From Serratia sp. UGAL515B_01 (GTDB lineage: Bacteria > Pseudomonadota > Gammaproteobacteria > Enterobacterales > Enterobacteriaceae): 64,000 nt of DNA. The translations under genes were made by a program, and so were the position numbers. The stretch lies in NCBI RefSeq assembly GCF_033095805.1, contig NZ_CP109901.1:1426001-1490000 (forward strand). The letters are read 5' to 3'. Below, piece by piece: positions 36,051 through 47,831 of the stretch; within the stretch, counting starts at the first letter, position 1; each line of letters begins with the position of its first letter. The notes beneath the pieces are model-generated. The model made no database searches. It had not been told where the DNA came from and saw nothing but the letters and a program-made list of their open reading frames with translations.

Positions 36051-37100
36051 TCAACAATTGGTGACAGACCAGCCAATATCTTCACCTGCCAAAAACGGAA
36101 CGACAGCTTCAGAACCTAAGGCGATCTCATTTGGTTGAGAAACGGTGACGCGTTCCAGCGTAATGTAATCTTTGTTGACGGGTAAACCGTAAAAACGAGG
36201 TCCATTCAGGGAACTGAAGGCTTCCAACTGTTCCAGTGCGTTTAATTGCTCAAATACTGTAGCGTAAGCGGACATTGCATTTGGCGCGTTAAATACCCCA
36301 GCACAGCCACAGCTTGTCTCTTTACGGTGTTTGGAGTGTGGTGCCGAATCAGTACCGAGGAAAAACTTATCGGAACCGCTGGTGACAGCTTTACGCAGAG
36401 CTTCTTGGTGGATATTTCGCTTCAAAATAGGTAGGCAGAACAGGTGCGGACGGATCCCGCCAACCAGCATATGGTTACGGTTGAACATTAGATGCTGTGG
36501 CGTGATAGTTGCGCCTAGGAAACGGTTGCCTTCCTGAACATACTGAGCCGCTTCTTTTGTAGTGATATGTTCAAAAACGATTTTCAATTCAGGAAATAGG
36601 CGGCGTATAGGTTCCATGACCTGATCAATAAATCGCGCTTCCCGGTCAAAAATATCTACAGTCGCATCGGTAACTTCACCATGGATCAACAGCGGCATAC
36701 CGATTTTTTGCATCTGCTCGAATAAAGGGTAAATTCCCGTAATGTCATTGACACCATGGCTTGAGTTAGTTGTCGCATTCGCGGGATATAGCTTGGCTGC
36801 GGTAAAGACCCCTTGTTCAAAACCTTCGACAAGCTCTTTTGTTGACAGTGAGTCAGTCAAATAGCAGGTCATCAGCGGGGTGAAGCTATGGTCAGCAGGG
36901 ATAGCAGCCAAGATGCGATCGCGATAGCTGCGCGCTGCAGCAACAGTGGCGATCGGCGTGGCCAGATTCGGCATCACAATCGCCCGGCCAAATACCTTGC
37001 TGGTATAGGGTAAAACCGTTTTTAGCATATCGTCATCACGTAGATGGATATGCCAATCGTCAGGACGGCGGATTTTCAGGACGTTGGTTTGTGCAGTCAT
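36051..37100 (-). CDS. pyrC: Dihydroorotase
   Basis: Zinc enzyme that cyclises N-carbamoyl-aspartate in pyrimidine synthesis. It has 349 residues. Metal ligands are seen in DDWHIHLRD (the HxH pair), [12 protein letters not shown] (the carboxylated Lys), [17 protein letters not shown] and [11 protein letters not shown] 37100 gives the E. coli start; 55 upstream codons are open only because the leader lacks stops. The leader shows features of CTP-sensitive control (see the separate entry). Confidence 0.97.
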   Translation of the reverse strand: MTAQTNVLKIRRPDDWHIHLRDDDMLKTVLPYTSKVFGRAIVMPNLATPIATVAAARSYRDRILAAIPADHSFTPLMTCYLTDSLSTKELVEGFEQGVFTAAKLYPANATTNSSHGVNDITGIYPLFEQMQKIGMPLLIHGEVTDATVDIFDREARFIDQVMEPIRRLFPELKIVFEHITTKEAAQYVQEGNRFLGATITPQHLMFNRNHMLVGGIRPHLFCLPILKRNIHQEALRKAVTSGSDKFFLGTDSAPHSKHRKETSCGCAGVFNAPNAMSAYATVFEQLNALEQLEAFSSLNGPRFYGLPVNKDYITLERVTVSQPNEIALGSEAVVPFLAGEDIGWSVTNC

Positions 37101-37109
37101 GGGGCGGAA

Positions 37110-37195
37110 CTCCGGCGGTCGAAATATCTGAATAAAAGCGAATAATTGTAGGTTATTCACGCCGGGGTGTAAGCATAAGCGGAAAGCGTTTGCGT
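37110..37195 (-). promoter_or_regulatory. pyrC promoter, PurR operator and SD-hiding leader hairpin
   Basis: On the minus strand: a PurR-like operator at 37180-37195 (plus-strand CGGAAAGCGTTTGCGT), a -10 TATGCT at 37172-37177, and a start region reading CACCCCGGCG. The first transcribed bases CCGGCG (37160-37165) can pair with CGCCGG (37112-37117). That second arm overlaps the Shine-Dalgarno GGAG (37110-37113). This is the arrangement known for enterobacterial pyrC, where starting at C (high CTP) makes the hairpin and blocks translation and starting at G avoids it. Confidence 0.75.
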
Positions 37196-37266
37196 TGCAT
37201 CTGTTTGTTGGTGGCGAGGTGAAATCAATTGCTGGTGGGATGCCGCCATCACCCGTTAGTGGCAAT

Positions 37267-37291
37267 AAAAAAACCCGCCTGGCGGCGGGTT
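37267..37291 (-). terminator. Terminator of rne
   Basis: Minus-strand AACCCGCC, loop GCCA, GGCGGGTT with TTTTT continuing, about 35 bp after the rne stop. Confidence 0.9.
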
Positions 37292-37326
37292 TTGGGTTTG
37301 CATCGTTTGCATCTTAACAGGATAGA

Positions 37327-40300
37327 TTATTCACTAACCTGTTGAGGTTTTGTCGCAGGTGCTGCGGCTTGATTAGCTGCCGCATGCGCACCTGCAGCAC
37401 CTTTCCCATCAAAGTTAAAGGAAGGACGCTGCCAGTCACTGGCTTTGGTTGCCTCTGGCTCGTAAGTCGGAGCCGGTGCCTTAGTCATTGGGGCGGTTGC
37501 AATATGCTTATACAACACTTGTGGGATGCTTTGAGCTGGTGGAGATACCACTGGTGTTTCCACCAGTGGGGCAACAACAGTTTGTTGCACTGGAGCCACT
37601 TCAGCTACTTCGTCCACTGCTAGTTCAAGCACCGAAGGTTCAGCTGCAAAGGTTTCAATAACAGGTACGCAAGACGTAATTTCAACAATCTCGTTAGCCG
37701 GTTCATAGGTAACGAGCTCCGAAGGGGCTTCCTGCGGCTGAGCTACTTCGGCAGTTTCTACAGAGACTTCCTCCAAAACAACCGGTGCAGCTTCAGCAAT
37801 TGGAGCAACCTGCACAAATGCAGCCTGAACGTTACTCACTTCTGTAACCCGCTGTTGCGCAGTTACAGTTTCAGTCACTTGGGGGATAGCTGCGTTGGCC
37901 GCAACCAAATCCCCTGCGGAGATTTCTGTAATGTGGGCTGGAAGTTCAGGCTGTTGAACTTCGTGTGACACATGAGTTACAGGGTAATGTATCCAAACTT
38001 TTCCGGAAGCCATCTCTGGGGATGCAAAAGCACCAGCAAGCGGCATCGGCGAATGGTTTGGATAACGTTCATCGCGATAGCGACGACGACGTTGACCACT
38101 GACTCGAAGATGACGAGGAGAACGGCGAGAGCGACGAGGCATACCGTTTTCACCGTTATTACGGTTATCGGAGTGGATCTCTTCAGTGGACTGCACAGCG
38201 ATAGTCTGTGGCAGCAGTTTTACACTCTCTTCAAGCGCAGGGATCTGGCTTGTTATCACTTTAGCGACAGATACCGCTGCTGCTTTAGGCGCTAACAGTT
38301 CTTCAGCAGCACGCTGTAGTTCTTCGACTTCCGACAGCACGCGGACTTTCTGCGTCAGTGGGCGACGCTGGCGACGTTGTGTTGGCTGTTGATGGCGATC
38401 ATCCTGATCTTCGTCGTTGCTGGCAATAGTGTTATCAACGTTGTCCAACGCTTTAACTTCATGTTGCGTCGTCTGGCGTTTTTCTTCCTGACGACGGCGT
38501 TGACGGTCTGCACGTTGTTCACGGCGCACTTGCTGTTCTTCGTGCTGTACTTTTGCCGTTTCATCAGTTTGCACATCATTGCTGGCAATAGATGCATTCT
38601 GTTGAGCATTATTACGCCTATTATTGCGGCGCTGGTCATCACGACTTTCGCGTGTCTCACGGGATTCCCTATTTTCACGTGGTTCGCGGTTGTCACTCGA
38701 TTCGCTGCGATCTTTACGTTCGCCTTTGCGACCCGCGCCCTGGCGACGTTGCCCACGACGATCCTGGCGGCGATTATCGCTCGCTTCAGCTTTCACTGTT
38801 TGGAGTGGTTCGGCTTCTTCGACTACAGGAGTCTCATCGCTTGCAAAAAGGGATTTAAGGCCACCAAATAAACGGTTAAACAAGCCTGGTTTCGAGGCAA
38901 CGGAAGCCGTCGTTTCGTTCGATTTTGCCGCGATGGTCGATTGCCTAATAACAGGCTCTTCAGTAGATGGTGGGGCATCTTCACCTGCACCTAGTGAGAA
39001 AGAGGCCAACGCAGGCTGCTCTGGACGCTTGCGCTCCATTTGTGCATCCTCCAGAGGTTGCGCCATTTCTTCCTCATGCAACTTCGGCAGCAAGTAGCTT
39101 AAGGTTGGGGTTTCCTCACCCTTGCGTACGCGCAATACCGAATAATGTGGTGTTTGCATTTGATCGTTCGGCACGATTATCGCTTTTACACCGGCTTGAC
39201 GTCTTTCGATTGCACTGACAGATTCACGCTTCTCGTTAAGCAGGTAAGAGGCAACCTGAACGGGTACGATAGCATGAACTTCCTTGGTATTTTCTTTCAG
39301 TGCTTCTTCTTCGATCAACCGAAGGATAGATAGTGCCAGAGATTCGTTATCACGGATGGTACCTGTACCGCTACAGCGTGGGCAGACGTGATGACTCGAC
39401 TCACCTAATGAAGGGCTGAGACGTTGACGAGACATTTCCAGCAGGCCAAAACGAGAGATACGACCAATCTGAATACGTGCACGATCTTGACGCACTGCGT
39501 CACGCAGACGGTTTTCCACTTCGCGTTGATGGCGAACGGGGGTCATATCAATAAAGTCAATGACAATCAACCCACCCAGGTCACGCAGACGCAATTGGCG
39601 CGCAATCTCATCAGCGGCTTCCAGGTTGGTATTGAATGCTGTTTCCTCGATATCACCACCGCGTGTTGCTCGCGCTGAGTTGATATCAATCGCGGTTAAG
39701 GCCTCCGTAGAATCAATAACAATCGAACCACCCGAAGGTAAACGTACTTCACGCTGGAATGCAGACTCTATTTGCGATTCAATTTGATAATGGCTGAAGA
39801 GAGGAATTTCACCACTGTAAGGTTTGATTTTACTACTGAAATCCGGGCGACCTAGTGCAGAGATATGCTCTTTGGCCAGTTCGAGGACTTTAGGATTATC
39901 GATCAGGATTTCACCGATGTCTGGGCGCAAATAGTCGCGAAAAGCACGTACTATAACGTTACTTTCCTGATGGATCAGGAATGGCGCCTGGCGGCCTTCA
40001 GCGGCTTTTTTTATTGCTTCCCAGTGTTTGAGACGAAATGAAAGATCCCACTGTAAGGCATCTGCGGACTTGCCTACGCCAGCAGTGCGAACAATCAGCC
40101 CCATACCATCGGGTAACTGCAGGGAAGAAAGGGCTTCTTTCAGCTCGGTGCGATCATCACCCTCGATACGGCGTGAAATACCACCGGCACGTGGGTTGTT
40201 TGGCATCAGTACCAGATAGCTACCAGCCAAACTGATAAAAGTGGTCAAGGCTGCGCCTTTATTACCACGTTCTTCTTTATCAACTTGCACAATCACTTCC

Positions 40301-40593
40301 TGACCTTCGCGCAGCACATCTTTGATGTTTGGGCGGCCATGGGAAGAGTAATTGCTTGGGAAGTATTCGCGAGCGATTTCTTTCAGAGGGAGGAAACCAT
40401 GCCTTTCTGCGCCATAATCTACGAACGCTGCTTCAAGACTTGGTTCAATACGGGTGATTTTGCCTTTGTAAATATTCGCTTTTTTCTGCTCATGGCCAGG
40501 GCTTTCAATATCCAGATCGTACAGCCGCTGTCCATCTACAAGGGCAACACGCAACTCTTCCTGCTGAGTTGCGTTAATCAACATTCTTTTCAT
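37327..40593 (-). CDS. rne: Ribonuclease E
   Basis: Essential endoribonuclease and scaffold of the RNA degradosome, 1088 residues. The catalytic half is almost E. coli-like: S1 domain (about 35-120), 5'-sensor and RNase H-like folds, the DNase I-like domain with Asp303 in [11 protein letters not shown] and Asp346 in [13 protein letters not shown], and the zinc-link CPRCSGTG near 404. The C-terminal half is low-complexity: a membrane-targeting amphipathic segment near 575 ([14 protein letters not shown]), Arg-rich RNA-binding blocks, the helicase-binding region, and a final segment ([17 protein letters not shown]) near the expected PNPase site. Confidence 0.97.
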   Translation of the reverse strand: MKRMLINATQQEELRVALVDGQRLYDLDIESPGHEQKKANIYKGKITRIEPSLEAAFVDYGAERHGFLPLKEIAREYFPSNYSSHGRPNIKDVLREGQEVIVQVDKEERGNKGAALTTFISLAGSYLVLMPNNPRAGGISRRIEGDDRTELKEALSSLQLPDGMGLIVRTAGVGKSADALQWDLSFRLKHWEAIKKAAEGRQAPFLIHQESNVIVRAFRDYLRPDIGEILIDNPKVLELAKEHISALGRPDFSSKIKPYSGEIPLFSHYQIESQIESAFQREVRLPSGGSIVIDSTEALTAIDINSARATRGGDIEETAFNTNLEAADEIARQLRLRDLGGLIVIDFIDMTPVRHQREVENRLRDAVRQDRARIQIGRISRFGLLEMSRQRLSPSLGESSHHVCPRCSGTGTIRDNESLALSILRLIEEEALKENTKEVHAIVPVQVASYLLNEKRESVSAIERRQAGVKAIIVPNDQMQTPHYSVLRVRKGEETPTLSYLLPKLHEEEMAQPLEDAQMERKRPEQPALASFSLGAGEDAPPSTEEPVIRQSTIAAKSNETTASVASKPGLFNRLFGGLKSLFASDETPVVEEAEPLQTVKAEASDNRRQDRRGQRRQGAGRKGERKDRSESSDNREPRENRESRETRESRDDQRRNNRRNNAQQNASIASNDVQTDETAKVQHEEQQVRREQRADRQRRRQEEKRQTTQHEVKALDNVDNTIASNDEDQDDRHQQPTQRRQRRPLTQKVRVLSEVEELQRAAEELLAPKAAAVSVAKVITSQIPALEESVKLLPQTIAVQSTEEIHSDNRNNGENGMPRRSRRSPRHLRVSGQRRRRYRDERYPNHSPMPLAGAFASPEMASGKVWIHYPVTHVSHEVQQPELPAHITEISAGDLVAANAAIPQVTETVTAQQRVTEVSNVQAAFVQVAPIAEAAPVVLEEVSVETAEVAQPQEAPSELVTYEPANEIVEITSCVPVIETFAAEPSVLELAVDEVAEVAPVQQTVVAPLVETPVVSPPAQSIPQVLYKHIATAPMTKAPAPTYEPEATKASDWQRPSFNFDGKGAAGAHAAANQAAAPATKPQQVSE

Positions 40594-40850
40594 CTTAACT
40601 TACTCGTTATTTTTACATTATCGACAAAGCTGCGGGCAAAATAACCTCATGGCCTGGTTAAAACCGAAAACCCCGTGTCTTCTCGCAAAGTCGTCAACCT
40701 CACGGTTGTCGCCTGCATAGGGGCGCATTATCTCGGTAAGCCTGTATTTCTTTATGAAAACAGCGCTTTTGACTTGGGGAATAGCCTCTGATTTATGTTG
40801 GCAGAGCTGATTCCATTTGCCGGCCAAGCTGCAACCCGCAGCCCGCTAAT
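40594..40850 (-). promoter_or_regulatory. rne 5' untranslated region (rne5-type autoregulatory leader)
   Basis: E. coli rne has a long structured leader through which RNase E controls its own mRNA. Here the minus strand from about 40850 to 40594 is gene-free and contains an inverted repeat (ACAACCGTGAGGTTG around 40690-40706). A C/G-rich stretch follows that resembles the E. coli leader as I recall it. Exact borders are an estimate. 40851-41270 holds the divergent rne and rluC promoters. Confidence 0.6.
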
Positions 40851-41270
40851 TGTTTGATTTCACATTACGTCTTACGCCATTGCTGCGTTTTTGTGCCACC
40901 AGACAAACTGTATAATTCCGTAATTATCCCTGTTTTAACGGGAACAGCACGGAAAGCTACTTCATTATTCCATTGCTGATACCGTTATAGCAAGGTGACT
41001 TTTCCTTAACTTTCTATTCGTTACTTTTCAAACAGCAGTGCTGCCATCGGTGCATACACTTCCCGTAACTTAGAAAATGCAAGGCTCAGGAAATTTGCCC
41101 CTGTTGGCGGTCCACGGCTTGATACACTAAGGATAGCAAGAAGAAATGACAAACGTTAGAATCGGCTTGCTGCCTGATTGCAGGCTGTGATTTCTGTTAA
41201 AGTCAGGTAGATAGTTAAGCACATAAAAAGAAGTGGCGCTATTTACTCGCTCTCTTTAGGATCCCGCACC

Positions 41271-42230
41271 ATGAAAACGAACAATCCCGCAGTACAATCA
41301 GTCACAATTTCTGACGATGAAGCCGGTCAGAGAATCGATAATTTTTTGCTTGCCCGTTTGAAAGGCGTGCCCAAGAGTATGATTTACCGCATCGTGCGCA
41401 AGGGGGAGGTACGGGTGAATAAAGGCCGCATCAAGGCAGAATACAAACTGGCCGTGGGTGATGTGGTGCGTATCCCCCCGGTACGGGTAGCCGAACGGGA
41501 AGAGGTTCAGGTTTCCGCCAAATTGGGTAAAGTAGCCGCTTTGGCCGATTGCATTCTTTTTGAAGATGACCATCTATTGTTGCTGAATAAACCGTCTGGC
41601 ACGGCTGTTCACGGTGGAAGTGGACTGAGTTTCGGTGTGATCGAAGGGTTACGTGCGTTGCGTCCGGAGGCTCGTTTCCTAGAATTGGTGCATCGTCTGG
41701 ATCGAGATACTTCTGGTGTCCTGATGATAGCCAAGAAGCGTTCGGCATTGCGCTCGCTGCATGAGCAATTACGACTCAAGGGTATGCAGAAGGATTATCT
41801 GGCGTTAGTCCGTGGGCAGTGGCAGTCTCATTGCAAAGTGGTACAAGCTCCGTTATTGAAGAATATTCTGCAGAGCGGGGAGCGGATTGTGCGAGTCAGC
41901 AGCGAAGGTAAACCTTCGGAAACCCGCTTCAAGGTAGAGGAGCGTTTTGAACATGCTACGTTGGTGAAAGCTAGCCCGATCACTGGGCGTACTCACCAAA
42001 TCCGCGTACATGCCTTACATGCCGGACACCCTATTGCTTTCGACGATCGCTATGGCGACCAGGAATTTGATCGCCAATTAATGGGGACTGGACTAAAACG
42101 CCTGTTTTTGCATGCTGCTGCACTGCGTTTTGAACATCCGTCCACCGGTGAAACAATGCGAGTTGAAGCACCGATGGATGAAGAGTTGCGTCATTGTCTG
42201 AAGGTATTACGTAAACAGACCGTCAAATAA
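41271..42230 (+). CDS. rluC: 23S rRNA pseudouridine synthase RluC
   Basis: Makes pseudouridine at 23S positions 955, 2504 and 2580. It has 319 residues: an N-terminal S4 RNA-binding domain ([18 protein letters not shown], residues about 18-80) and the RluA-type catalytic domain with the Asp in [13 protein letters not shown] (about residue 144). GRTHQIRVH closes the active site. Divergent from rne, as in E. coli. Its last 8 bases overlap the end of yceF on the other strand. Confidence 0.96.
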   Translation: MKTNNPAVQSVTISDDEAGQRIDNFLLARLKGVPKSMIYRIVRKGEVRVNKGRIKAEYKLAVGDVVRIPPVRVAEREEVQVSAKLGKVAALADCILFEDDHLLLLNKPSGTAVHGGSGLSFGVIEGLRALRPEARFLELVHRLDRDTSGVLMIAKKRSALRSLHEQLRLKGMQKDYLALVRGQWQSHCKVVQAPLLKNILQSGERIVRVSSEGKPSETRFKVEERFEHATLVKASPITGRTHQIRVHALHAGHPIAFDDRYGDQEFDRQLMGTGLKRLFLHAAALRFEHPSTGETMRVEAPMDEELRHCLKVLRKQTVK

Positions 42231-42810
42231 CTTTCAGCGGGTTGATTCCTTCCGCCCGCAACATTTCAAGTAGCGCGATCAGTGGTAGCCCAATTAATGT
42301 GTTTGGGTCCCGCCCTTCAAGTTTCTCAAAAAGTGCAATTCCCAGTCCTTCACTCATAAAGCTGCCCGCACAGTTTAAGGGCTGTTCCTGGCGAATGTAA
42401 GAGTCTATTTCGGTATTCGTCAATTGGCGAAAATGGACATGAAAAGGTTCACACACTGTCTGCAGATGCAAACTGTGACTGTTATAGAGAGCCAGACCGG
42501 TATAAAAGGTGACCTTTTGGCCGCTGGCTTTGCTCAATTGTTTGCAGGCATTCTCTTTGGTATGAGGTTTGCCAGTGATTTCATTATCTATAACACACAC
42601 CTGATCGGACCCAATGATCAGATAGCCTGGATAGGCGGCAGATAACGCCCGAGCTTTGGCGACCGCAAGGCGAAGAACCAGTTCTTCTGCAGTTTCGCCA
42701 GGAAGTGGTGTTTCATCGATCTGCGGGGCAGCGCAAATAAAAGGCAGGTTTAGCTTTTCTAATAATTGCTGACGGTAGATTGATGTTGAGGCAAGTAAGA
42801 TTCTCTGCAT
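42223..42810 (-). CDS. yceF: Maf-family nucleotide pyrophosphatase YceF
   Basis: A 195-residue Maf-like house-cleaning pyrophosphatase; the E. coli protein prefers 7-methyl-GTP. Conserved features: [15 protein letters not shown] at the start (the SxxR phosphate-binding motif), [20 protein letters not shown], the catalytic Asp in IIGSDQV, and GKPHTKENA. It converges on rluC with an 8-bp overlap and without a terminator between them. Confidence 0.94.
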   Translation of the reverse strand: MQRILLASTSIYRQQLLEKLNLPFICAAPQIDETPLPGETAEELVLRLAVAKARALSAAYPGYLIIGSDQVCVIDNEITGKPHTKENACKQLSKASGQKVTFYTGLALYNSHSLHLQTVCEPFHVHFRQLTNTEIDSYIRQEQPLNCAGSFMSEGLGIALFEKLEGRDPNTLIGLPLIALLEMLRAEGINPLKVI

Positions 42811-42950
42811 AATTTTTTCTACAAACCATAGCGTAAATATTCATGTCATCTTAAACTGTCCGCCGCTGTGGAAGCGAATATTGGTGAAAGGTGCCGTTTA
42901 CGGCCTTTTTCTTTGACTCTACGTCGTTACAAAGTTAATATGCGCGCCCT

Positions 42951-43472
42951 ATGCAAAAGGTAAAATTACCCTTGACCATTGATGCGGTCCGAACCGCTCA
43001 GAAACGCTTAGATTATGTCGGTATCTATGCGCCAGAGCAGGTTACACGTGTTGCCGAATCCGTAGTCAGTGTGGATAGTGATGTTGAGGCTGAATTGTCA
43101 TTCAATATTGATAACCAACGCCTCGCGGTGATAACAGGGCATGCGGACGTCTCGGTAACGTTGATGTGCCAACGCTGTGGTGTTCCGTTTGCGCATCAGG
43201 TCCACACAACATATTGTTTTAGCCCGGTCGTCAATGATGAGCAGGCTGAGGCATTGCCGGAAGTGTACGAACCGATTGAAGTTGACGAGTTTGGCGAAGT
43301 CGATCTGTTGGCAATGATTGAAGACGAAATTATTCTTTCATTGCCTGTCGTTCCGGTACATGAATCTGAACACTGTGAAGTGTCCGAAGCGGACATGGTA
43401 TTTGGTAAACTGCCTGCAGAGGCTGAAAAACCTAATCCATTTGCCGTACTAGCAAGTTTAAAGCGTAAGTAA
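42951..43472 (+). CDS. yceD: DUF177 protein YceD
   Basis: A 173-residue protein with the DUF177 CxxC pair ([10 protein letters not shown], residues about 74-77) and the conserved acidic stretch [20 protein letters not shown]. Bacterial and plastid members are linked to 23S rRNA accumulation. First gene of the yceD-rpmF-plsX-fab run, 16 bp before rpmF. Confidence 0.94.
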   Translation: MQKVKLPLTIDAVRTAQKRLDYVGIYAPEQVTRVAESVVSVDSDVEAELSFNIDNQRLAVITGHADVSVTLMCQRCGVPFAHQVHTTYCFSPVVNDEQAEALPEVYEPIEVDEFGEVDLLAMIEDEIILSLPVVPVHESEHCEVSEADMVFGKLPAEAEKPNPFAVLASLKRK

Positions 43473-43488
43473 TCTAGGAGTAAGGTCC

Positions 43489-43656
43489 ATGGCCGTACAA
43501 CAAAATAAACCAACCCGTTCCAAGCGTGGCATGCGCCGTTCACACGACGCGCTGACCACTACCACATTGTCAGTAGATGCGACTTCTGGTGAAACTCATC
43601 GTCGTCACCACATCACTGCCGACGGTTTTTACCGCGGTCGCAAAGTTATCGGCTAA
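43489..43656 (+). CDS. rpmF: Ribosomal protein bL32
   Basis: A 55-residue basic protein, [20 protein letters not shown] at the start and [16 protein letters not shown] at the end, two residues shorter than E. coli bL32 as I recall it. It lacks the zinc-binding Cys found in many phyla, as expected for enterobacteria. A strong GGAG is 11 bases upstream. It was too short for the frame list used here but is unmistakable. Confidence 0.97.
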   Translation: MAVQQNKPTRSKRGMRRSHDALTTTTLSVDATSGETHRRHHITADGFYRGRKVIG

Positions 43657-43668
43657 GTTAGCGATACT

Positions 43669-44703
43669 TTGACTCGTCTAACCCTAGCGTTAGATGCAAT
43701 GGGCGGGGACTTCGGTCCCTGCGTCACGGTGCCTGCTTCATTGCAGGCACTGGCTTCTAATTTACAGCTCCACCTCCTATTGGTCGGTGATCCCGACGCT
43801 ATCTCTCCTTTATTAGTAAAAGCCGACTCACAGCTGTTGACACGTTTGCAAGTTGTACCTGCCGAAATGGTTATTGCAGGCGATGCTAAACCTTCACAAG
43901 CGATCCGTGCCAGCCGCGGTAGTTCTATGCGCATTGCGCTGGAATTGATTAAAACTGGTGAAGCTCAAGCCTGTGTCAGTGCGGGCAATACAGGTGCGTT
44001 GATGGGATTGGCCAAACTGCTGATCAAGCCACTTGATGGCATACAGCGGCCAGCACTGATGACGGTAATCCCTAACCAATGTCGCAGTAAAACCGTGGTG
44101 CTGGATCTGGGGGCAAATGTGGAATGCGATAGCGCTATGTTGGTGCAATTTGCCGTAATGGGGGCGGTGATGGCTGAGGAGGTATTGGGTATTGCGCAAC
44201 CCCGTGTCGCGCTACTCAATATTGGAGAAGAAGAAACCAAAGGTTTAGATAATATCCGCGAAGCAGCGCTCGTGCTAAAAGATACACCAGCAATAAACTA
44301 TATTGGATATCTGGAAGGAAACGATCTGCTCACTGGTAAAACGGATGTTATGGTCTGCGACGGTTTTGTGGGCAATGTGACCCTGAAGACGATGGAAGGC
44401 GTGATAAGAATGTTCTTGTCACTCTTAAAGTCTACCGCTGAAGGAGGAAAGCAGACATGGTGGTTGAAATTATTGGGCCGATGGCTGCAGAGGCGGGTTG
44501 CGAAGCGTTTTAGTCACCTGAACCCCGACCAGTATAATGGCGCATGTCTGTTAGGATTGCGTGGCACCGTAATCAAAAGCCACGGCGCTGCGAACCAAAA
44601 TGCGTTTGCAGTCGCTATCGAGCAGGCTGTGCAGGCGGTGCAGCGGCAAGTTCCTGACCGGATTGCCGCGCGCCTTGAAGCTGTATTACCCAAGAGTGAC
44701 TGA
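43669..44703 (+). CDS. plsX: Acyl-ACP:phosphate acyltransferase PlsX
   Basis: Makes acyl-phosphate for phospholipid synthesis. It has 344 residues with [13 protein letters not shown] at the N-terminus, [26 protein letters not shown] and [16 protein letters not shown] in the family order. The start is TTG (43669), 12 bp after rpmF; no ATG or GTG lies before the conserved MTRLTLALD. The carboxy tail is about ten residues shorter than in E. coli. Confidence 0.95.
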   Translation: MTRLTLALDAMGGDFGPCVTVPASLQALASNLQLHLLLVGDPDAISPLLVKADSQLLTRLQVVPAEMVIAGDAKPSQAIRASRGSSMRIALELIKTGEAQACVSAGNTGALMGLAKLLIKPLDGIQRPALMTVIPNQCRSKTVVLDLGANVECDSAMLVQFAVMGAVMAEEVLGIAQPRVALLNIGEEETKGLDNIREAALVLKDTPAINYIGYLEGNDLLTGKTDVMVCDGFVGNVTLKTMEGVIRMFLSLLKSTAEGGKQTWWLKLLGRWLQRRVAKRFSHLNPDQYNGACLLGLRGTVIKSHGAANQNAFAVAIEQAVQAVQRQVPDRIAARLEAVLPKSD

Positions 44704-44709
44704 TCGTAC

Positions 44710-45663
44710 ATGTATACAAAGATTCTCGGTACGGGGAGTTATTTACCCGTACAAGTGCGTACCAACGCTGACTTGGAAAAAATGGTTGATACCTCTGACG
44801 AGTGGATTGTCACCCGCACGGGTATTCGCGAGCGCCGTATCGCCGCTGCGGATGAAACTGTGGCTACCATGAGTTTTCGAGCAGCCTCCCTTGCAATGGA
44901 GATGGCAGGCATTGCTAAAGAAGACATCGATTTAATCGTTGTTGCGACCACGACCTCAAGCCATGCATTCCCAAGCTCTGCCTGCCAGGTACAGCAGATG
45001 CTAGGTATTCAGGATTGCGCTGCTTTTGATATTGCTGCGGCTTGTGCTGGCTTTACCTATGCTTTGAGTGTCGCGGATCAATATGTAAAAAATGGCGCGG
45101 TAAAACATGCGCTGGTGATTGGTTCAGATGTACTTTCCCGCACACTCGATCCAAATGATCGCAGTACGATTATTCTGTTTGGTGATGGTGCAGGGGCTGT
45201 GGTGTTAGGCGCGTCTGAAGAACCGGGCATTGTCTCAACGCATTTGCATGCGGATGGTCGTTATGGAAATCTACTGGCGCTGCCAAATGCCGATCGGCAA
45301 GATCCAGAACAACCTGCTTATGTCACCATGGCGGGTAACGAGGTTTTTAAAGTAGCAGTGACTGAACTGGCACATATCGTCGATGAAACAATGAAGGCCA
45401 ATGGCTTGGATCGCAGTGAGCTGGATTGGTTGGTTCCACATCAGGCAAATTTGCGTATCATCAGCGCAACAGCAAAAAAACTGGGCATGGGTATGGATAA
45501 AGTTGTGGTGACCCTTGACCGTCACGGCAATACCTCTGCTGCCTCTGTACCTTCAGCGCTTGATGAAGCTGTCCGTGATGGGCGTATCCAGCGCGGCGAC
45601 TTAGTGTTGCTTGAAGCGTTTGGCGGTGGCTTTACTTGGGGCTCGGCGCTGGTTCGTTTTTGA
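44710..45663 (+). CDS. fabH: Beta-ketoacyl-ACP synthase III
   Basis: Starts fatty-acid synthesis by condensing acetyl-CoA with malonyl-ACP. It has 317 residues; the catalytic triad is Cys112 ([12 protein letters not shown]), the His in VPHQANLRI and the Asn in [12 protein letters not shown] lies 6 bases after plsX, so translation is likely coupled. Confidence 0.97.
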   Translation: MYTKILGTGSYLPVQVRTNADLEKMVDTSDEWIVTRTGIRERRIAAADETVATMSFRAASLAMEMAGIAKEDIDLIVVATTTSSHAFPSSACQVQQMLGIQDCAAFDIAAACAGFTYALSVADQYVKNGAVKHALVIGSDVLSRTLDPNDRSTIILFGDGAGAVVLGASEEPGIVSTHLHADGRYGNLLALPNADRQDPEQPAYVTMAGNEVFKVAVTELAHIVDETMKANGLDRSELDWLVPHQANLRIISATAKKLGMGMDKVVVTLDRHGNTSAASVPSALDEAVRDGRIQRGDLVLLEAFGGGFTWGSALVRF

Positions 45664-45682
45664 TTTGACAGGAAGATAAAAA

Positions 45683-46612
45683 ATGACGCAATTTGCATTT
45701 GTTTTTCCAGGGCAGGGTTCGCAAACTGTTGGCATGTTGGCCGATTTGGCCACGCAGTTTCCTATTGTAGAACAAACTTTTAGTGAAGCTTCCGCCGTTT
45801 TAGGCTATGACTTGTGGCAGTTGGTGCAGCTTGGTCCGGTGGAAGAGTTGAACAAAACCTGGCAGACACAGCCCGCTCTGTTGGCGGCTTCCGTGGCCAT
45901 TTTCCGGGTCTGGCAACAGCAGTGTGGTAAAATGCCGGCAATGATGGCTGGTCATAGTTTGGGGGAGTATTCTGCGCTGGTATGTGCTGGTGTGCTGAAT
46001 TTTGCCGAGGCTATTCGTTTAGTGGAGCTGCGTGGCAAACTGATGCAGGAAGCCGTGCCTGAAGGCACCGGTGCCATGTATGCCATCATTGGACTGGATA
46101 ATGAATCTATCGCCAAGGCCTGTGTGGAATCGGCTCAAGGGCAGGTTGTATCACCGGTGAACTTCAACTCCCCAGGGCAAGTCGTCATTGCTGGTACTAA
46201 AGAAGCGGTTGAGCGTGCGGGTGCGGCTTGCAAGGTTGCGGGTGCAAAACGTGCATTGCCGTTGCCAGTGAGCGTTCCATCGCACTGTGCGTTGATGAAA
46301 CCCGCCGCAGAAAAATTGATGTTAGCTCTACAAAACGTCACCTTCAACCCACCGACGGTGCCTGTTGTTAATAATGTTGACGTTCGTGCAGAAAGTATGC
46401 CTGAAGCAATCCGCGACGCGTTAGTGCGCCAGCTTTATAACCCGGTACGTTGGACTGAAAGCGTTGAATTCATGGCTGCTGAAGGCGTTTCTCTGCTGTT
46501 TGAGATCGGCCCAGGCAAAGTGCTGACCGGTCTTACCAAACGGATTGTCGATACTCTGGCTGCAACAGCGGTGAATGATACCGCCAGCTTGGCTGCGGCG
46601 CTTGAGCAATAA
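45683..46612 (+). CDS. fabD: Malonyl-CoA:ACP transacylase
   Basis: Loads malonyl groups onto ACP. It has 309 residues with FPGQGSQTVGM, the nucleophile Ser in AGHSLGEYSALV, Gln in GQVV-type blocks, and the catalytic His in VPSHCALM. AGGAAG precedes ATG. Confidence 0.97.
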   Translation: MTQFAFVFPGQGSQTVGMLADLATQFPIVEQTFSEASAVLGYDLWQLVQLGPVEELNKTWQTQPALLAASVAIFRVWQQQCGKMPAMMAGHSLGEYSALVCAGVLNFAEAIRLVELRGKLMQEAVPEGTGAMYAIIGLDNESIAKACVESAQGQVVSPVNFNSPGQVVIAGTKEAVERAGAACKVAGAKRALPLPVSVPSHCALMKPAAEKLMLALQNVTFNPPTVPVVNNVDVRAESMPEAIRDALVRQLYNPVRWTESVEFMAAEGVSLLFEIGPGKVLTGLTKRIVDTLAATAVNDTASLAAALEQ

Positions 46613-46625
46613 AAAGAGGAAAACG

Positions 46626-47360
46626 ATGAGTTTTGAAGGAAAGATTGTTCTCGTCACTGGTGCAAGCCGTGGAATTGGGCGGGCTGTTGCAGAATTATTT
46701 GTTGCTCGCGGTGCTAAAGTGCTGGGGACAGCAACCAGTGAAAGCGGTGCCGAAGCTATCAGTAATTATCTGGGGGAAAACGGCAAAGGCTATATGTTGA
46801 ACGTTGTTGATGCGCACTCTATTGAGAACGTATTAGCATCGATTCGTGAGGAATTTGGCGAAATCGACATTTTAGTGAATAATGCCGGCATTACGCGTGA
46901 TAACCTGCTGATGCGAATGAAAGAGGATGAGTGGCAGGATATGCTGGACACTAATCTGACTTCCGTATTCCGTCTATCAAAAGCGGTAATGCGAGCTATG
47001 ATGAAAAAGCGTTCTGGCCGTATCATCTCTATTGGTTCTGTTGTGGGTACCATGGGGAACGCAGGGCAGGCGAATTACGCGGCGGCTAAAGCTGGTCTAA
47101 TTGGTTTTAGCAAGTCTTTGGCTCGTGAGATTGCTTCGCGTGGCATTACTGTCAACGTCGTGGCTCCTGGCTTTATTGAGACGGACATGACACAGGCGTT
47201 GACAGAAGAACAACGTGCTGGCATTTTGGCGCAGGTTCCGGCAAACCGGCTTGGGGATGTTAAAGAAATCGCCAGTGCTGTTGCATTTTTAGCCTCTGAC
47301 GAGGCTGGCTACATTACCGGTGAAACGTTACATGTCAATGGCGGCATGTACATGATTTAA
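46626..47360 (+). CDS. fabG: 3-oxoacyl-ACP reductase
   Basis: NADPH-dependent short-chain dehydrogenase, 244 residues. The nucleotide motif is [25 protein letters not shown] and the Ser/Tyr/Lys catalytic set are visible in [23 protein letters not shown] 46626 with AGAGGAAA upstream. Confidence 0.97.
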   Translation: MSFEGKIVLVTGASRGIGRAVAELFVARGAKVLGTATSESGAEAISNYLGENGKGYMLNVVDAHSIENVLASIREEFGEIDILVNNAGITRDNLLMRMKEDEWQDMLDTNLTSVFRLSKAVMRAMMKKRSGRIISIGSVVGTMGNAGQANYAAAKAGLIGFSKSLAREIASRGITVNVVAPGFIETDMTQALTEEQRAGILAQVPANRLGDVKEIASAVAFLASDEAGYITGETLHVNGGMYMI

Positions 47361-47441
47361 AAAATGTGAAAACTATTTGCGTTATTTGGGGGAGAAACCG
47401 CAAAATAGCGTAAAATCGTGGTTTGACCAGCCGGGATTTAG

Positions 47442-47469
47442 TTGCATCTTTTTCAACATTTTATACACT
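47442..47469 (+). promoter_or_regulatory. Probable acpP promoter
   Basis: TTGCAT (47442-47447) and TACACT (47464-47469) are 16 bp apart, 45 bp before the acpP ATG. The leader contains a small GAAA-loop hairpin (CGCGAAAGCG). A dedicated promoter would explain the high level of ACP relative to its neighbours. Confidence 0.55.
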
Positions 47470-47514
47470 ACGAAAACCATCGCGAAAGCGAGTTTTGATA
47501 GGAAATTTAAGAGT

Positions 47515-47751
47515 ATGAGCACTATCGAAGAACGCGTTAAGAAAATCATTGTTGAGCAATTGGGTGTTAAACAGGAAGAGGTTTTGAATAACGCTTCATT
47601 TGTTGAAGATCTGGGCGCTGATTCTCTTGACACCGTTGAGCTGGTAATGGCACTGGAAGAAGAATTTGATACCGAGATTCCAGACGAAGAAGCAGAGAAG
47701 ATCACTACTGTTCAAGCAGCTATTGATTTTATCAACGCTAGCCAACAGTAA
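47515..47751 (+). CDS. acpP: Acyl carrier protein
   Basis: A 78-residue acidic four-helix carrier. The phosphopantetheine Ser is in [18 protein letters not shown], and the sequence is nearly the E. coli one. ATG 47515 follows AGGAAATTTAAGAGT; upstream in-frame codons belong to the leader. A hairpin terminator follows, giving abundant short acpP mRNA in related bacteria. Confidence 0.97.
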   Translation: MSTIEERVKKIIVEQLGVKQEEVLNNASFVEDLGADSLDTVELVMALEEEFDTEIPDEEAEKITTVQAAIDFINASQQ

Positions 47752-47762
47752 GCGAACATATC

Positions 47763-47792
47763 TAGGCGGTCACTCGACCGCCTAAGTTTTTC
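47763..47792 (+). terminator. Terminator or attenuator between acpP and fabF
   Basis: TAGGCGGTC, loop ACTC, GACCGCCTA, followed by AGTTTTTCT: a perfect 9-bp stem with a short interrupted T-run, so read-through into fabF is plausible. Confidence 0.7.
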
Positions 47793-47831
47793 TATCCCTA
47801 GTGTCATATTTTCCCTCCTTGGAGGACAAAC

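Noticed and set aside
37972..39097. Long plus-strand frames opposite the 3' half of rne
   Set aside because: They mirror the Arg/Glu/Ala-rich low-complexity RNase E tail, which suppresses stops on the other strand.
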